DNA from: Thalassobius sp. I31.1
GTDB lineage: Bacteria; Pseudomonadota; Alphaproteobacteria; Rhodobacterales; Rhodobacteraceae
Assembly: GCF_003031585.1 (NCBI RefSeq)
Contig: NZ_PWAA01000001.1
Location: 55,133 to 119,132 of the forward strand
Length of the DNA: 64,000 bases
Direction of reading: 5' to 3'
Shown here: positions 26,082 through 35,342 of the stretch, piece after piece
Layout: each line of letters starts with the position of its first letter
Numbering within the stretch: the stretch's first letter is position 1
Notes under the pieces: model-generated
Databases searched by the model: none
What the model was told of the DNA's origin: nothing
What the model saw: only the letters and a program-made list of their open reading frames with translations
Program-made: the position numbers and the translations under genes

Positions 26082-28472
26082 TTGCGCCTTGCTTCAAAAA
26101 ATATTTTGCGTTTCATCATGTTCCTGTCAGCCAGCAGCGCTGTTGCAGAAAACGTCACTCTGCGCTCTGGCGAACATTCGGGTTTCTCCCGGCTTGTGCT
26201 TGATTTCCAGGGCGAAGTTCCGGAGTGGCGCCTGGGCCGCAGTGACGAGGGATACATACTTCAGATAGATCAGAGTGATTTCACGCCGGATCTGAGTGAT
26301 GTGTTTCGCAAAATATCCCGCAGGCATCTTGAACAAATCGAATTCCTCCCAGAGAGCAGAAGCCTTTCTCTGACTGTCACCTGTTCCTGCTATATCAGCG
26401 CGTTTAACTTCCGTGCGAGCAGATTGGTGCTGGACATCAAAGAAGGCGCCGCAGACCTGAATTCCATCTACGAGATACCATTTACACAACCTATTGAGGA
26501 ACCCGCACAACCACGACTGGCCGCGCAACCGGCTTCCACCCTCCCGGAACACATGGATCAAAAGACCTCAACCGAACCTTCTGTAACATTGCAGCTTCCA
26601 CGTTCCACAAATCTGCAACAACCACATAGTAACCTGCCGCCTTTGCTCTTGTCGGTACCGGAAGCACCAATGGCGAACCAGGATCCGCCAACACCTGTAC
26701 CTTCCCCCGCTGGCAATGAACTTTCTGAGCCGCTGCCCAACAGAGACCAGAGACACGCTGAAACTGAACGTATTTTACTCCGGGAACTTGAACGCGCCGC
26801 CAGTCAGGGACTTCTGGACGCCCATTTACCCGACATTCCTGCCCCCCCGCCGCCGGTTCCGGTACAAATGACCGACCCTGAACCAACACCAGCCAGGTCC
26901 AGAGAAACCGGAATTCGCTCTCATCTTAACATTGATGCAGACACCAGTATTGACCGTGGGGTTTTGGGGGCTCTTGCGGGTATAGGCGTTATAGATGAAC
27001 GCCTGAATTGCAGCCTGGGTGACGATCTGGATATCAGAACCTGGGGCACAGAAAGTGAGATAACTGCGGGTTTGGCACAACAGCGCCGCGGGCTTTTGAA
27101 TGCACGCGACGAACTGCAGCAGCCTGCCGCGATCTCGCTCGCGCAGGCGTATCTTTACGCTACATTCGGTGCAGAAGCCTCGCGCACACTGGATCTCCTG
27201 CCAGAAGAAACGGATCAAATTCGCGCGCTCCGACAAATTGCTGCGCTTTCAGACAATCTTCCTCAAATCCCGAAAGGCCCCTTACCCTCTTTACAAAATT
27301 GTCCAAACGCAGGTGCTTTCTGGGCAATGCTGACAAATCGCGTTGTCCCCGCCCAGGGGGTAGACCATGATGCCGTCATTGAATTTACAACGTCCCTGCC
27401 GCCTCATCTGCGTACGCTTTATGGATCGCGATTGATCAGAATATATTCACGTTCAGGCGATACTTCGCGCGCTGAAATGCTAAAAACGGCCATTGTACGC
27501 ACCCTTGAATATCCTCACCCGGAATTTGATCTGGCGCAGGCCGAGATAAATCACTCAGAAGGGCAAACTGAAGAAGCCGAAGTGATATTGTCAGACCTCA
27601 TTCAGGGCAACTCACAATTGTCTCTGGATGCGCTTGAACTGTTTATGAAATCTGCGCTCGAACAACAGACCTCAATTGCGCCGGCCATCCTGGAAAATGC
27701 AGAAGCACTGGCTTTTGAACATAGTGGGTCAGAACAGGGAATCCGGCTTCAATATCTGTTGGCACGTTCATACAGTCAGCAACAACAACTGGAAAACGCG
27801 ATACAGCTTCTCCAGTCTCTGACAGGCCAAGTTCAGGATTATGATATGAAATTCGCCTGGGAAGAACTTGCACGGAGGTTGCTGGAAATCCCATCCGACA
27901 GTGAATTTCTAGCATCATATTACCTGCATCGCAACACGATCCAGAACGCCGACATCATGGTAAATACCCGGCGCAATTTTGCTGAACGCCTTATTAGCCT
28001 TGGAATGGCAGATGCCGGCATAACCATGCTGGACAGTTCCACATCACTTACAGCTGATGACCGGTTGCTGCATGCGCAGGCGGCATACATCCTCGGGAAT
28101 TATACCGACGCGCTTGGTTTTCTTGAGGGACTCAGCGGGAATGAAGCGGATATGCTCAGGCTGAAACTGCTGGAAGAAAATGCCGATTTCAAGGCCGCTG
28201 CCCGGCTGGCAGACAGCCAGCAACAAACCGAACGGGCTTCGGAGCTATTGTGGCGTGATGGCGATTGGGAAGCTCTGATCGCAACACCCTCTTCCCCAGC
28301 CAGGCAAGCTGCTGCCGATATTATGCTGCGCCAGGAACTTCCCGATATTCCAGCAAACGCCGCGACCGGGGATCTGGCCTCCGTTCAGGCATTACTTACG
28401 CGCAGCCAGTCAGACCGTGCGACCATTGAAACAGTTTTTCAGGAAACCGAGCTTCGGGAAAACCAGCCGTAA
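26082..28472 (+). CDS. Large exported protein of the flagellar cluster, function unknown
   Basis: A 796-residue protein that I cannot assign to a named family. It has a signal-like N-terminus (LRFIMFLSASSAVAE), then a beta-rich region of about 110 residues with LRSGEHSGFSRLVLDFQGEVPEW, which resembles an AMIN-type domain. A long proline-rich segment follows (residues about 130-270). From about residue 330 to the end it is helical with repeated Ala/Leu patterns like TPR or SEL1 repeats (for example SQQQQLENAIQLLQSL). The start is TTG with GGAG eight bases upstream and no gap after motA. An AMIN-like domain suggests peptidoglycan or ring binding in the periplasm. Position suggests a role in motor or stator assembly. 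Confidence 0.7.
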   Translation: MRLASKNILRFIMFLSASSAVAENVTLRSGEHSGFSRLVLDFQGEVPEWRLGRSDEGYILQIDQSDFTPDLSDVFRKISRRHLEQIEFLPESRSLSLTVTCSCYISAFNFRASRLVLDIKEGAADLNSIYEIPFTQPIEEPAQPRLAAQPASTLPEHMDQKTSTEPSVTLQLPRSTNLQQPHSNLPPLLLSVPEAPMANQDPPTPVPSPAGNELSEPLPNRDQRHAETERILLRELERAASQGLLDAHLPDIPAPPPPVPVQMTDPEPTPARSRETGIRSHLNIDADTSIDRGVLGALAGIGVIDERLNCSLGDDLDIRTWGTESEITAGLAQQRRGLLNARDELQQPAAISLAQAYLYATFGAEASRTLDLLPEETDQIRALRQIAALSDNLPQIPKGPLPSLQNCPNAGAFWAMLTNRVVPAQGVDHDAVIEFTTSLPPHLRTLYGSRLIRIYSRSGDTSRAEMLKTAIVRTLEYPHPEFDLAQAEINHSEGQTEEAEVILSDLIQGNSQLSLDALELFMKSALEQQTSIAPAILENAEALAFEHSGSEQGIRLQYLLARSYSQQQQLENAIQLLQSLTGQVQDYDMKFAWEELARRLLEIPSDSEFLASYYLHRNTIQNADIMVNTRRNFAERLISLGMADAGITMLDSSTSLTADDRLLHAQAAYILGNYTDALGFLEGLSGNEADMLRLKLLEENADFKAAARLADSQQQTERASELLWRDGDWEALIATPSSPARQAAADIMLRQELPDIPANAATGDLASVQALLTRSQSDRATIETVFQETELRENQP

Positions 28473-28552
28473 AATTTCATATCAGAGTAACCCATTATAA
28501 AGATTCGCCGCATAGCCTGAGACAATACAAGTCAGTCAGAACGGCGACCCAG

Positions 28553-29317
28553 ATGCATCTAAAAACCTTAAGGCCTATTTTTCACCCGATCTGTTTCTTC
28601 GCGAAACCTGTCTTTCCATTCATGTTATCATTTTTTCTCGGACTTCCCCAGCAAGGACTGGCCTCAGCCCCAGGTGATCAGATCTGTGATCAGGTCGCGC
28701 AGCAGGCAGCAATCGAAAGTGGTGTTCCCGTATCAGTTCTGCAGGCCATTACACGCACGGAAACCGGCCGCAGACGCGACGGTGAAACCCGTCCCTGGCC
28801 CTGGACCGTTAATATGGAAGGGGCCGGCCGGTGGTTCGACGCCCCTTCGGAGGCATTGCAATATGTAAATGAAAATTTTCAACGCGGTGCCCGAAGCTTT
28901 GATGTGGGTTGTTTTCAGATAAATTATCGGTGGCACGGGCAACATTTCTCATCAATTGAGGAAATGTTTGATCCGCTTGAAAACGCGCGCTATGCCGCAC
29001 GCTACCTGTCTGAACTGTATTCCGAAAAAGGAAATTGGGATGAGGCCGCCGGAGCTTACCATTCCCGAACCCCCAGATATGCCAACCGATATAAAGCACG
29101 GTTTCGTCAATTCCGGACTGCAGTCATCCGCAATGCGCCGGAAATATCACCTCAATTGCCGCCCCCTGCAGTTGTTGCAAGCCAGCCCCCTCAACAGGTT
29201 CCACGACAAAACCTGTATCCCCTGCTTCAGCCAGCATCAGGTACCCGAACCCATGGTTCACTGGTTGCTCTGCACACCCCCGGGAATGGAAACCGTCTGA
29301 TTGGATCGTCGGAATAA
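28553..29317 (+). CDS. Flagellar-cluster lytic transglycosylase
   Basis: A 254-residue exported protein with an SLT-type fold. Signal peptide-like residues 17-40 are followed by the catalytic region ITRTETGRRRDG (candidate catalytic Glu in TETG), then FDVGCFQINYRWHG and AARYLSELYSEKGNWDEAAGAYHS. The C-terminal 60 residues are proline/glutamine-rich. It probably cleaves peptidoglycan to let the flagellar rod pass, taking the place of FlgJ muramidase. It overlaps flhA by one base (TAATG). The ATG at 28553 has a weak ribosome site; one at 28622 is an alternative. Confidence 0.85.
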   Translation: MHLKTLRPIFHPICFFAKPVFPFMLSFFLGLPQQGLASAPGDQICDQVAQQAAIESGVPVSVLQAITRTETGRRRDGETRPWPWTVNMEGAGRWFDAPSEALQYVNENFQRGARSFDVGCFQINYRWHGQHFSSIEEMFDPLENARYAARYLSELYSEKGNWDEAAGAYHSRTPRYANRYKARFRQFRTAVIRNAPEISPQLPPPAVVASQPPQQVPRQNLYPLLQPASGTRTHGSLVALHTPGNGNRLIGSSE

Positions 29318-31407
29318 TGTCTGGTCTTCTTCGCGCCGAGGACATCTTTCGTCCGACAATCCTGCTTGCAATTGCACTGATGGCAATCATTGTGATGATG
29401 ATCCTGCCAGTCCCGGCCTGGATGCTGGATGTCGGCCTGGCAACCTCATTTGCGCTCGCAATTCTGATCTTCACCGTCACGTTGTTTATTCAGCGCCCGC
29501 TGGATTTCTCGTCGTTTCCAACCATCTTGCTGGCATCGCTCATGTTGCGGTTGTCTCTGAATGTGTCTTCGACCAAGCTGATCATTGGAAACGGCCATAC
29601 AGGAACAAGCGCAGCCGGAGAAGTCATTCAGGGATTTGCGAATTTTGTGATAGGTGGCAACGTCTTTATGGGGCTCGTAATTTTCTGCGTTCTCATGATC
29701 GTCAACTTCATGGTCATTACAAAAGGTGCCGCACGCATGGCCGAAGTGGGCGCGCGCTTTGCCCTTGATGCAATGCCCGGCAAACAGCTGGCGATTGATG
29801 CCGACATGGCCGCAGGCGCAATAGATCATGCCGAAGCCAAGGAAAGACGGGCCACCGAACAGGCCGAGACCACGTTTTTCGGATCACTGGATGGTGCATC
29901 CAAATTCGTAAAAGGAGATGCAGTCGCGGGCCTTCTGATCACACTTCTGAACCTGATTGTCGGCTTGCTGATCGGCGTAACTGTTCATGGAATGGATCTG
30001 AGCCGGGCCTTCGAAACATACACGATCCTGACGGTGGGGGATGGGCTGGTCACACAGATCCCGGCGGTCATCATCTCGATTGCTGCTGCATTGCTTCTTG
30101 CACGCGGCGGCACAACCGGCTCCACAGATCTGGCACTGGCCGATCAGTTGGGGAAATATCCGCAGGCTCTGGTGACGGTTTCTGTTCTGATGGCTCTTTT
30201 TGCGCTGGTCCCAGGCCTTCCCTTTATTCCCTTCATGCTTGGGGCAGGTCTTGTTGGTGGGGCCGCTTACTATTTGTTCCGTAACCCACCGACACAAACC
30301 TCCGAGGATGACACCCTGGCTGAAGGCGATCTTGTACCGGCTGAAAAATCATTGGGCGATATGTTAGATCTGGATGACCTGCATGTGGAATTTGCGCCGG
30401 ATCTGGTCAGTATGGTTCTGGACAGCGCCACTGGACTGGACGCTCGCATTAATAATATGCGTTCCCATGTTGCGGAAGAGTTTGGCCTTATACTACCAGA
30501 AATTCGCCTGACCGATAACGCGATCCTGCCGCCTGGTACTTATGTGATGTACATCCAGGGGGTCGAACAGGCGCGGGACAGGTTGCAACCGGATATGGTC
30601 ATGGCTCTGATGTCAGACAACCCCGCCCTTTTGCCCCCGGGGGAAGATATTCAGGAACCTGTCTATCAGGCCCCGGCCCGCTGGATCAGCCGGGAGCACC
30701 AGGACGATGCAACTGTCACTGGCGCTACGATTGTCGCCCCGGCTGAGGTTCTGGCGACGCATCTTCTGGAGGTGATCAAAAAGAATTTCTCCCGGCTGCT
30801 GACCCTCAAATCCCTGAACCGGTTGCTGACAGAATTTACCAATCTTACGGATCAGACACGGGCGAACAGCAACAAGAGACTGCTGGACGACCTGATCCCT
30901 GAAAAAGTACCCCCAGACCTGTTGCTTGCAGTGATGCGGCTCTTGCTGGAAGAACGGGTATCTGTCCGGAACCTGCCTTTAATTCTTGAAAGTATTGTCG
31001 AGGCACGCAGCACCGGGGCAACTCCGGAATCTATTTGTGAATATGTGCGTCAACGCCTTGGGTTTCAGCTGATTTCGGAACACAAACGCCCGGATGGCAG
31101 CCTTCCATTGTTGCAACTGGCACCAGAATGGGAAGAGAGATTTTCGAGTTGTCAGATCGAAGGAGAGCGCGGTCAGGTCGATGTTGCCCTGCCCCCGGAT
31201 GACTTCAACAAACTGGCAAACAGCGTGGCGGAAAAAATCGCAAATGCCGGGAACGAAGGCGTATATCCGGCGGTCATTACGTCACGATTACGCCGTCGTT
31301 TTCTGCGAACAGTACTGTCTGCGCGGGGCATTCAGAACCCCGTCTTTTCTTTTGAAGAAGTGGGCAGCGACTGCCAACCTGCCCTCATCGGTCTCGTGCC
31401 CGCATGA
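29317..31407 (+). CDS. flhA: Flagellar type III export protein FlhA
   Basis: A 696-residue export-gate protein. The N-terminal half has eight hydrophobic segments with the family motif RPLDFSSFPTILLASLMLRLSLNVSSTKLI. The FHIPEP signature region reads GAARMAEVGARFALDAMPGKQLAIDADMAAGAIDHAEAK. The C-terminal cytosolic domain (from about residue 340) binds chaperone-substrate complexes. It overlaps fliR by 4 bases. The length is normal. Confidence 0.96.
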   Translation: MSGLLRAEDIFRPTILLAIALMAIIVMMILPVPAWMLDVGLATSFALAILIFTVTLFIQRPLDFSSFPTILLASLMLRLSLNVSSTKLIIGNGHTGTSAAGEVIQGFANFVIGGNVFMGLVIFCVLMIVNFMVITKGAARMAEVGARFALDAMPGKQLAIDADMAAGAIDHAEAKERRATEQAETTFFGSLDGASKFVKGDAVAGLLITLLNLIVGLLIGVTVHGMDLSRAFETYTILTVGDGLVTQIPAVIISIAAALLLARGGTTGSTDLALADQLGKYPQALVTVSVLMALFALVPGLPFIPFMLGAGLVGGAAYYLFRNPPTQTSEDDTLAEGDLVPAEKSLGDMLDLDDLHVEFAPDLVSMVLDSATGLDARINNMRSHVAEEFGLILPEIRLTDNAILPPGTYVMYIQGVEQARDRLQPDMVMALMSDNPALLPPGEDIQEPVYQAPARWISREHQDDATVTGATIVAPAEVLATHLLEVIKKNFSRLLTLKSLNRLLTEFTNLTDQTRANSNKRLLDDLIPEKVPPDLLLAVMRLLLEERVSVRNLPLILESIVEARSTGATPESICEYVRQRLGFQLISEHKRPDGSLPLLQLAPEWEERFSSCQIEGERGQVDVALPPDDFNKLANSVAEKIANAGNEGVYPAVITSRLRRRFLRTVLSARGIQNPVFSFEEVGSDCQPALIGLVPA

Positions 31408-32165
31408 ATGAACTGATGCAGTTCCTGGCAAATATCGGGTCCCAGACACTTTGGGTTGGCGGGGCCGTTTTCCTTCGGGTTGGTGCTGCCATGGCGGTTT
31501 TTCCAGCCTTTGGAGAACAGATGTTACCAGCCCGCATCCGTCTTTTACTGGCCCTGATGTTCACGGCAATCCTGGCACCCGCTGTCAGTCAGCTGTTCCG
31601 CCTTCCCGAGTCCCCCGCACAGATTGGCATTGGGTTTATGGCAGAAATCATCATTGGTCTCTCGCTTGGGCTTGCGATCCGTTTTTTTGTGCTTGCATTG
31701 CAAACTGCCGGTGCAATCGCAGCACAATCCACGTCTTTGTCGCAGATATTTGGTGGTGCCGGGGAACCCGCCCCCGCAATCGGGCATATACTGTTTTTCG
31801 CCGGGCTTGCACTGGCTGTCATGAATGATCTTCATGTCCGGTTGGCAGAATATCTCCTGCTGTCATACACAATACTTCCCTTTGGCCGATTGCCCGACGC
31901 ACAGGCGTTGACCGAATGGGGCGTCAACGGTCTGGTTCGTGTTTTCGCCCTGGCATTTACACTTTCTGCCCCATTCCTGATCGCGTCCCTCGTGTATAAT
32001 TTCGCCCTTGGCATTATCAACCGCGCCATGCCGCAGCTGATGGTGACATTTGTAGGTGCGCCGGCGATCACAGCAGGTGGCATGCTTCTGATGATTGCGG
32101 CTGCACCGGTTTTGCTTCTGTCCTGGCAAAGCGCGGTCGAAGCTTTCTTTCTGGCCCCTTTCTGA
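31404..32165 (+). CDS. fliR: Flagellar type III export protein FliR
   Basis: A 253-residue inner-membrane protein of the export gate. It has six hydrophobic segments, including VFLRVGAAMAVFPAFGEQMLPARIRLLLAL near the start and VYNFALGIINRAMPQLMVTFVGAP near residue 205, both typical of FliR. It overlaps flhA (ATGA) and is followed nine bases later by flhB. FliP in the opposite block completes the gate; FliQ is not seen in this window. Confidence 0.95.
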   Translation: MNELMQFLANIGSQTLWVGGAVFLRVGAAMAVFPAFGEQMLPARIRLLLALMFTAILAPAVSQLFRLPESPAQIGIGFMAEIIIGLSLGLAIRFFVLALQTAGAIAAQSTSLSQIFGGAGEPAPAIGHILFFAGLALAVMNDLHVRLAEYLLLSYTILPFGRLPDAQALTEWGVNGLVRVFALAFTLSAPFLIASLVYNFALGIINRAMPQLMVTFVGAPAITAGGMLLMIAAAPVLLLSWQSAVEAFFLAPF

Positions 32166-32174
32166 GGTCACGAC

Positions 32175-33281
32175 ATGTCCGCACCTGATGATGATACAGA
32201 AAAAGAATATGAGGCGTCTCAGCAGAAGCTGGATGATGCACGTAAAAAAGGCGAAGTCCCGCGATCAGCGGATCTGGGCACCGCAGCGCTATATGCGGGA
32301 TTTCTGCTCAGTTTTCTCATGACTGGCAGCTATATGGTGCAATCAGCCGGGGTGATGATGATGCAGATGCTTGGGAATGCCGATCAGATCTCACGACATT
32401 TTTTTGACGGATCTGCCAGCACTTATGCCGGTTCCTGGCTGCGTGTCCTTGGCAACGGCCTTGTTTCCATCTTTCTTATCCCGGCAGCTTTTGTCCTTGT
32501 TGCCTTTATCGCCCAACGTGCCCTGATTTTCGCCCCTGAGAAACTCAAACCAAAACTGTCACGAATTTCACCAATTTCCGGAGCAAAGAACAAGTTCGGG
32601 CGCGGCGGGTTGTTTGAGTTTTTCAAAAGCTTCACCAAACTCGCGATCTACGGCAGCCTGGCCTGGCTGTTCCTGATCGCCCGGACCGAAGAGATTATCG
32701 GAGCCATTCATCTGGATCCAGGCGGGGTCACCCTGTCGTTCACCACAATGACGTTACGATTTCTTGGTCTGGTTTTTCTGATCGCCCTGACAATCGGGGC
32801 GGTTGATTTCTTCTGGCAACGTCAGGAACATTTGCGCAAACATCGCATGTCACGCAAAGAACTTCAGGACGAACATAAAAACCAGGAAGGCGATCCCCAC
32901 TTCAAACAACAACGCCGCCAGAAAGGCCAGGCCATTGCGATGAACCAGATGCTGGCCGAAGTTGCGACAGCCGATGTCATCGTAGTAAACCCGGAACATT
33001 TCGCTGTTGCATTGAAATGGGATCGTGGGTCTGGGCAGGCCCCGGTCTGCGTGGCAAAAGGTATGGACGAAGTCGCGTTCAAAATCAGAGAGCGGGCGCA
33101 GGAAGCCGGCATCCCGATACAGCGCGATCCGCCCACGGCACGCGCGTTGTTTGCAACGGTAGATATCGGGCAGGAAATTCTGCGCGAACATTACAAAGCC
33201 GTCGCAGCAGCCATCCGCTTTGCCGATGAAATCCGCAGCAAAGCGCGCAAGGTATTTCGCACAGAAACGCCAGGAAAGTGA
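32175..33281 (+). CDS. flhB: Flagellar export switch protein FlhB
   Basis: A 368-residue protein that switches export specificity. The N-terminus has the family start EKEYEASQQKLDDARKKGEVPRSADL, followed by four membrane helices and a cytosolic domain from about residue 215. The self-cleavage loop, normally NPTH, reads NPEH here (residues 272-275, bases 32988-32999). Asn, Pro and His are kept and only Thr is changed to Glu. Flanking residues VIVVN and FAVALKWD are conserved. The final gene of the export trio before a fliJ-like gene. Confidence 0.95.
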   Translation: MSAPDDDTEKEYEASQQKLDDARKKGEVPRSADLGTAALYAGFLLSFLMTGSYMVQSAGVMMMQMLGNADQISRHFFDGSASTYAGSWLRVLGNGLVSIFLIPAAFVLVAFIAQRALIFAPEKLKPKLSRISPISGAKNKFGRGGLFEFFKSFTKLAIYGSLAWLFLIARTEEIIGAIHLDPGGVTLSFTTMTLRFLGLVFLIALTIGAVDFFWQRQEHLRKHRMSRKELQDEHKNQEGDPHFKQQRRQKGQAIAMNQMLAEVATADVIVVNPEHFAVALKWDRGSGQAPVCVAKGMDEVAFKIRERAQEAGIPIQRDPPTARALFATVDIGQEILREHYKAVAAAIRFADEIRSKARKVFRTETPGK

Positions 33282-33283
33282 GG

Positions 33284-33670
33284 ATGAAAGATGTGTTCAC
33301 ACGAATGAAGCAAGTGTCTGATATCATGCTGGACGCCGCATTGGCTGAGTTGCGCAGCATAAGGCAACAACAGGCCGGGCATCAAAAAGCTATCGAAGAT
33401 CTGCGACGTAAAAAAGTAGAAATACACCGCCTGGCCGTGGCCTCTGAAAACCCCATAGAGGCTATTCTGCACGCAGAAACCTGGAACACCTGGCATCAGA
33501 AGGAAATCATCACGCATAACAGCGCGCTGGCCCAGCTGAATGTCATGGCGGAAGAAGCTGAACTAAAGGCCCGCCAGCAATTTGGTCGCCAACAGGCCAC
33601 CCAGAACCTGCAACAAAAACAACTGTCCGCACAGAAATCAATTGCGCAACGCCGGGCCGCCCAGACCTGA
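33284..33670 (+). CDS. FliJ-like coiled-coil protein of the flagellar cluster
   Basis: A 128-residue, almost entirely helical, Gln/Lys/Ala-rich protein with a long predicted coiled coil (residues about 15-125) and no cysteine. FliJ proteins have this form and couple the FliI ATPase to FlhA, but sequence conservation is weak. The ATG at 33284 is preferred to a GTG at 33278 that overlaps the flhB stop. It lies directly after flhB, convergent with sixA. The call is based on composition and position. Confidence 0.55.
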   Translation: MKDVFTRMKQVSDIMLDAALAELRSIRQQQAGHQKAIEDLRRKKVEIHRLAVASENPIEAILHAETWNTWHQKEIITHNSALAQLNVMAEEAELKARQQFGRQQATQNLQQKQLSAQKSIAQRRAAQT

Positions 33671-33703
33671 CGATCGCCCTAAAATTCAGATGGTATCACA
33701 AAG

Positions 33704-34177
33704 TCAGTGGCAAGCGCGCTTGCAGGTTGCAATATCAACCCAGGACGTCAGATCAAAATCAATCACCGAAATTGCCCCACTTGGGTAGGTTCGGAACTGG
33801 GGATGCGGGAACCGTCCGGCCAGCAGCCCGGCGGCCAGCGCGGCTATTCCGGGGTTGTGTGCAATCATCATAACTGTGTTTTCAGACCGCTGCTGCAAAA
33901 CAGATAACAGTCGTCCGGGACTGCCAAGATAGAGTTTGGGCAAAAAATCCACCGCACAGTCAGCCATATTATCTTGCGCAGCAGCAAGGGTTTCCCGTGT
34001 TCGACGGGACGTAGACACCAGGGCAACGTCAGGCAAATACACCTTTTTCGCCAGCCACGCCCCCCCAGCACGTGCATCAGAAACACCCTGTTGTGTCAGG
34101 CATCGGTCATGATCATCCACTTCAGATCCGTTCCAGCCAGATTCTGCGTGGCGCATCAGTATCAGTCGTTTTGTCAT
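33704..34177 (-). CDS. Histidine phosphatase SixA-type
   Basis: A 157-residue phosphohistidine phosphatase of the phosphoglycerate mutase-like superfamily. The catalytic RHG-type motif is LILMRHAESGWN at residues 5-16, and the second His region is VMMIAHNPGIAAL. A substrate loop with STSRRTRET is also kept. Family members remove phosphate from histidines of phosphorelay or PTS proteins. It overlaps the upstream lipocalin-like gene by 4 bases. Its exact target is unknown. Confidence 0.85.
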   Translation of the reverse strand: MTKRLILMRHAESGWNGSEVDDHDRCLTQQGVSDARAGGAWLAKKVYLPDVALVSTSRRTRETLAAAQDNMADCAVDFLPKLYLGSPGRLLSVLQQRSENTVMMIAHNPGIAALAAGLLAGRFPHPQFRTYPSGAISVIDFDLTSWVDIATCKRACH

Positions 34178-34707
34178 TCCTCGGGTTCAGTCCTGTACCA
34201 GATATAGGGAATGCTGCCTTCCTCTTCGGGAAGAAGCACCAGCTCATTTTCATTACAGGTATACGTTCCGGAGGCTGTTGCAAACATCCCTGATACACCT
34301 TCAAGATCATCCTCAGTAAATGTCATCTCCATCGGTGGTATTCCTGCCAGATCGGGAATGTGCACTTCGACACTAATCTGCATATGATCAAGAATGGAAA
34401 TAAAGATCTGATCCTGTGGATCCAGTGAAAAAGCAGATCCGCCATTCAGAAACATCACGGTGCGTGGCTGACCCGCGACACGACTGCTGATGAGAAGATC
34501 ATTCAGGGTGAAACGGCTTTGTCCGTCCGCGCCGACAGACATGACAAGCCCACCCTCAATAAATGCCTCTTCCGCCCCTGAAACCTGTTTGAACTGCATT
34601 TCAAAACTTTCCGGATCAACGCGCCAGGACCCAACGACGCAAGGGTCCATTTCAGAAAAGGCAGGCGATGCCAGACAAGCGCTTGCAATAATCAATCGGT
34701 AAAACAT
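34174..34707 (-). CDS. Exported protein, lipocalin-like, function unknown
   Basis: A 177-residue protein with a cleavable signal peptide (MFYRLIIASACLASPAFSE). The mature chain starts DPCVVGSWRVDPESFE, like the GTW start of lipocalin or heme-protein-like barrels. The rest alternates strands and turns with a second cysteine near the C-terminus (YTCNENEL) that may form a disulfide with the first. A strong ribosome site (AGGAG) stands before the ATG. It is translationally coupled to the SixA gene. No function can be assigned. Confidence 0.65.
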   Translation of the reverse strand: MFYRLIIASACLASPAFSEMDPCVVGSWRVDPESFEMQFKQVSGAEEAFIEGGLVMSVGADGQSRFTLNDLLISSRVAGQPRTVMFLNGGSAFSLDPQDQIFISILDHMQISVEVHIPDLAGIPPMEMTFTEDDLEGVSGMFATASGTYTCNENELVLLPEEEGSIPYIWYRTEPEE

Positions 34708-34731
34708 GTCTTAAACTCCTTTGGTCGCCTT

Positions 34732-35337
34732 TCATTTCAGAAAGGCCCGCATATGAAATTCAGACTGTTCAGGAAGGCGCCCGCTTTTCAGGCTTACCGG
34801 ACAGGTTCGCCGGGCAATACAGCCACCTTTCAGACAATCTGCACCTTCAGGAAGGCGCAGGTGGTTCTGACATGCAATAACATCATAGGTTTCCCCGGTC
34901 AGCGCATTAACCGGGCAGGACGTTTGACAGGGCTTATCGGCACAGGTTTTACATGGCGAACTTGCAGTACGCTGTGAAAGAGGAAGCCGCCCTTTCACAC
35001 GCAGTGCCCCGCGCACAGACAACATCATGCCCGCTGTTCGATGCACCAGTATCTGAACAGGTGACGACCAGGCCTCGCCACTTTTGATCGCCCATGAAAC
35101 AAATGGGGGATAAGGTGGCCCGTCGGAAGGGAACGAGGGCTTTGCCTGAAGTTCGTCCCCGATATTCCGGATGACACGTACAGACCAGCGATCTAACGGG
35201 TCCGGTTTGCCGTCCTGGTATTCTTCGGATTGCGTGAAAAGGAACCAGAACTCTGGCTCACGCGTGATCAGCAGGATGACTGTATCATCCCCGTCCCACA
35301 GCATGCCGCCAATCGTCAGACCGGCTGCACTTGCCAT
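34732..35337 (-). CDS. Ferredoxin-like 4Fe-4S protein, QueG-related
   Basis: A 201-residue soluble protein with cysteine clusters in its C-terminal third: CKTCADKPCQTSCPV, then single cysteines in VIACQN and ADCLKGGC, ending with ARRTCPV. This arrangement resembles the two 4Fe-4S sites of the epoxyqueuosine reductase/reductive dehalogenase group. The cobalamin-binding part is not recognisable and the protein is only about half the QueG length. The ATG at 35337 is used; an upstream GTG at 35376 would overlap the hydroxylase gene. The substrate is unknown. Confidence 0.65.
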   Translation of the reverse strand: MASAAGLTIGGMLWDGDDTVILLITREPEFWFLFTQSEEYQDGKPDPLDRWSVRVIRNIGDELQAKPSFPSDGPPYPPFVSWAIKSGEAWSSPVQILVHRTAGMMLSVRGALRVKGRLPLSQRTASSPCKTCADKPCQTSCPVNALTGETYDVIACQNHLRLPEGADCLKGGCIARRTCPVSLKSGRLPEQSEFHMRAFLK

Positions 35338-35342
35338 ATGTT

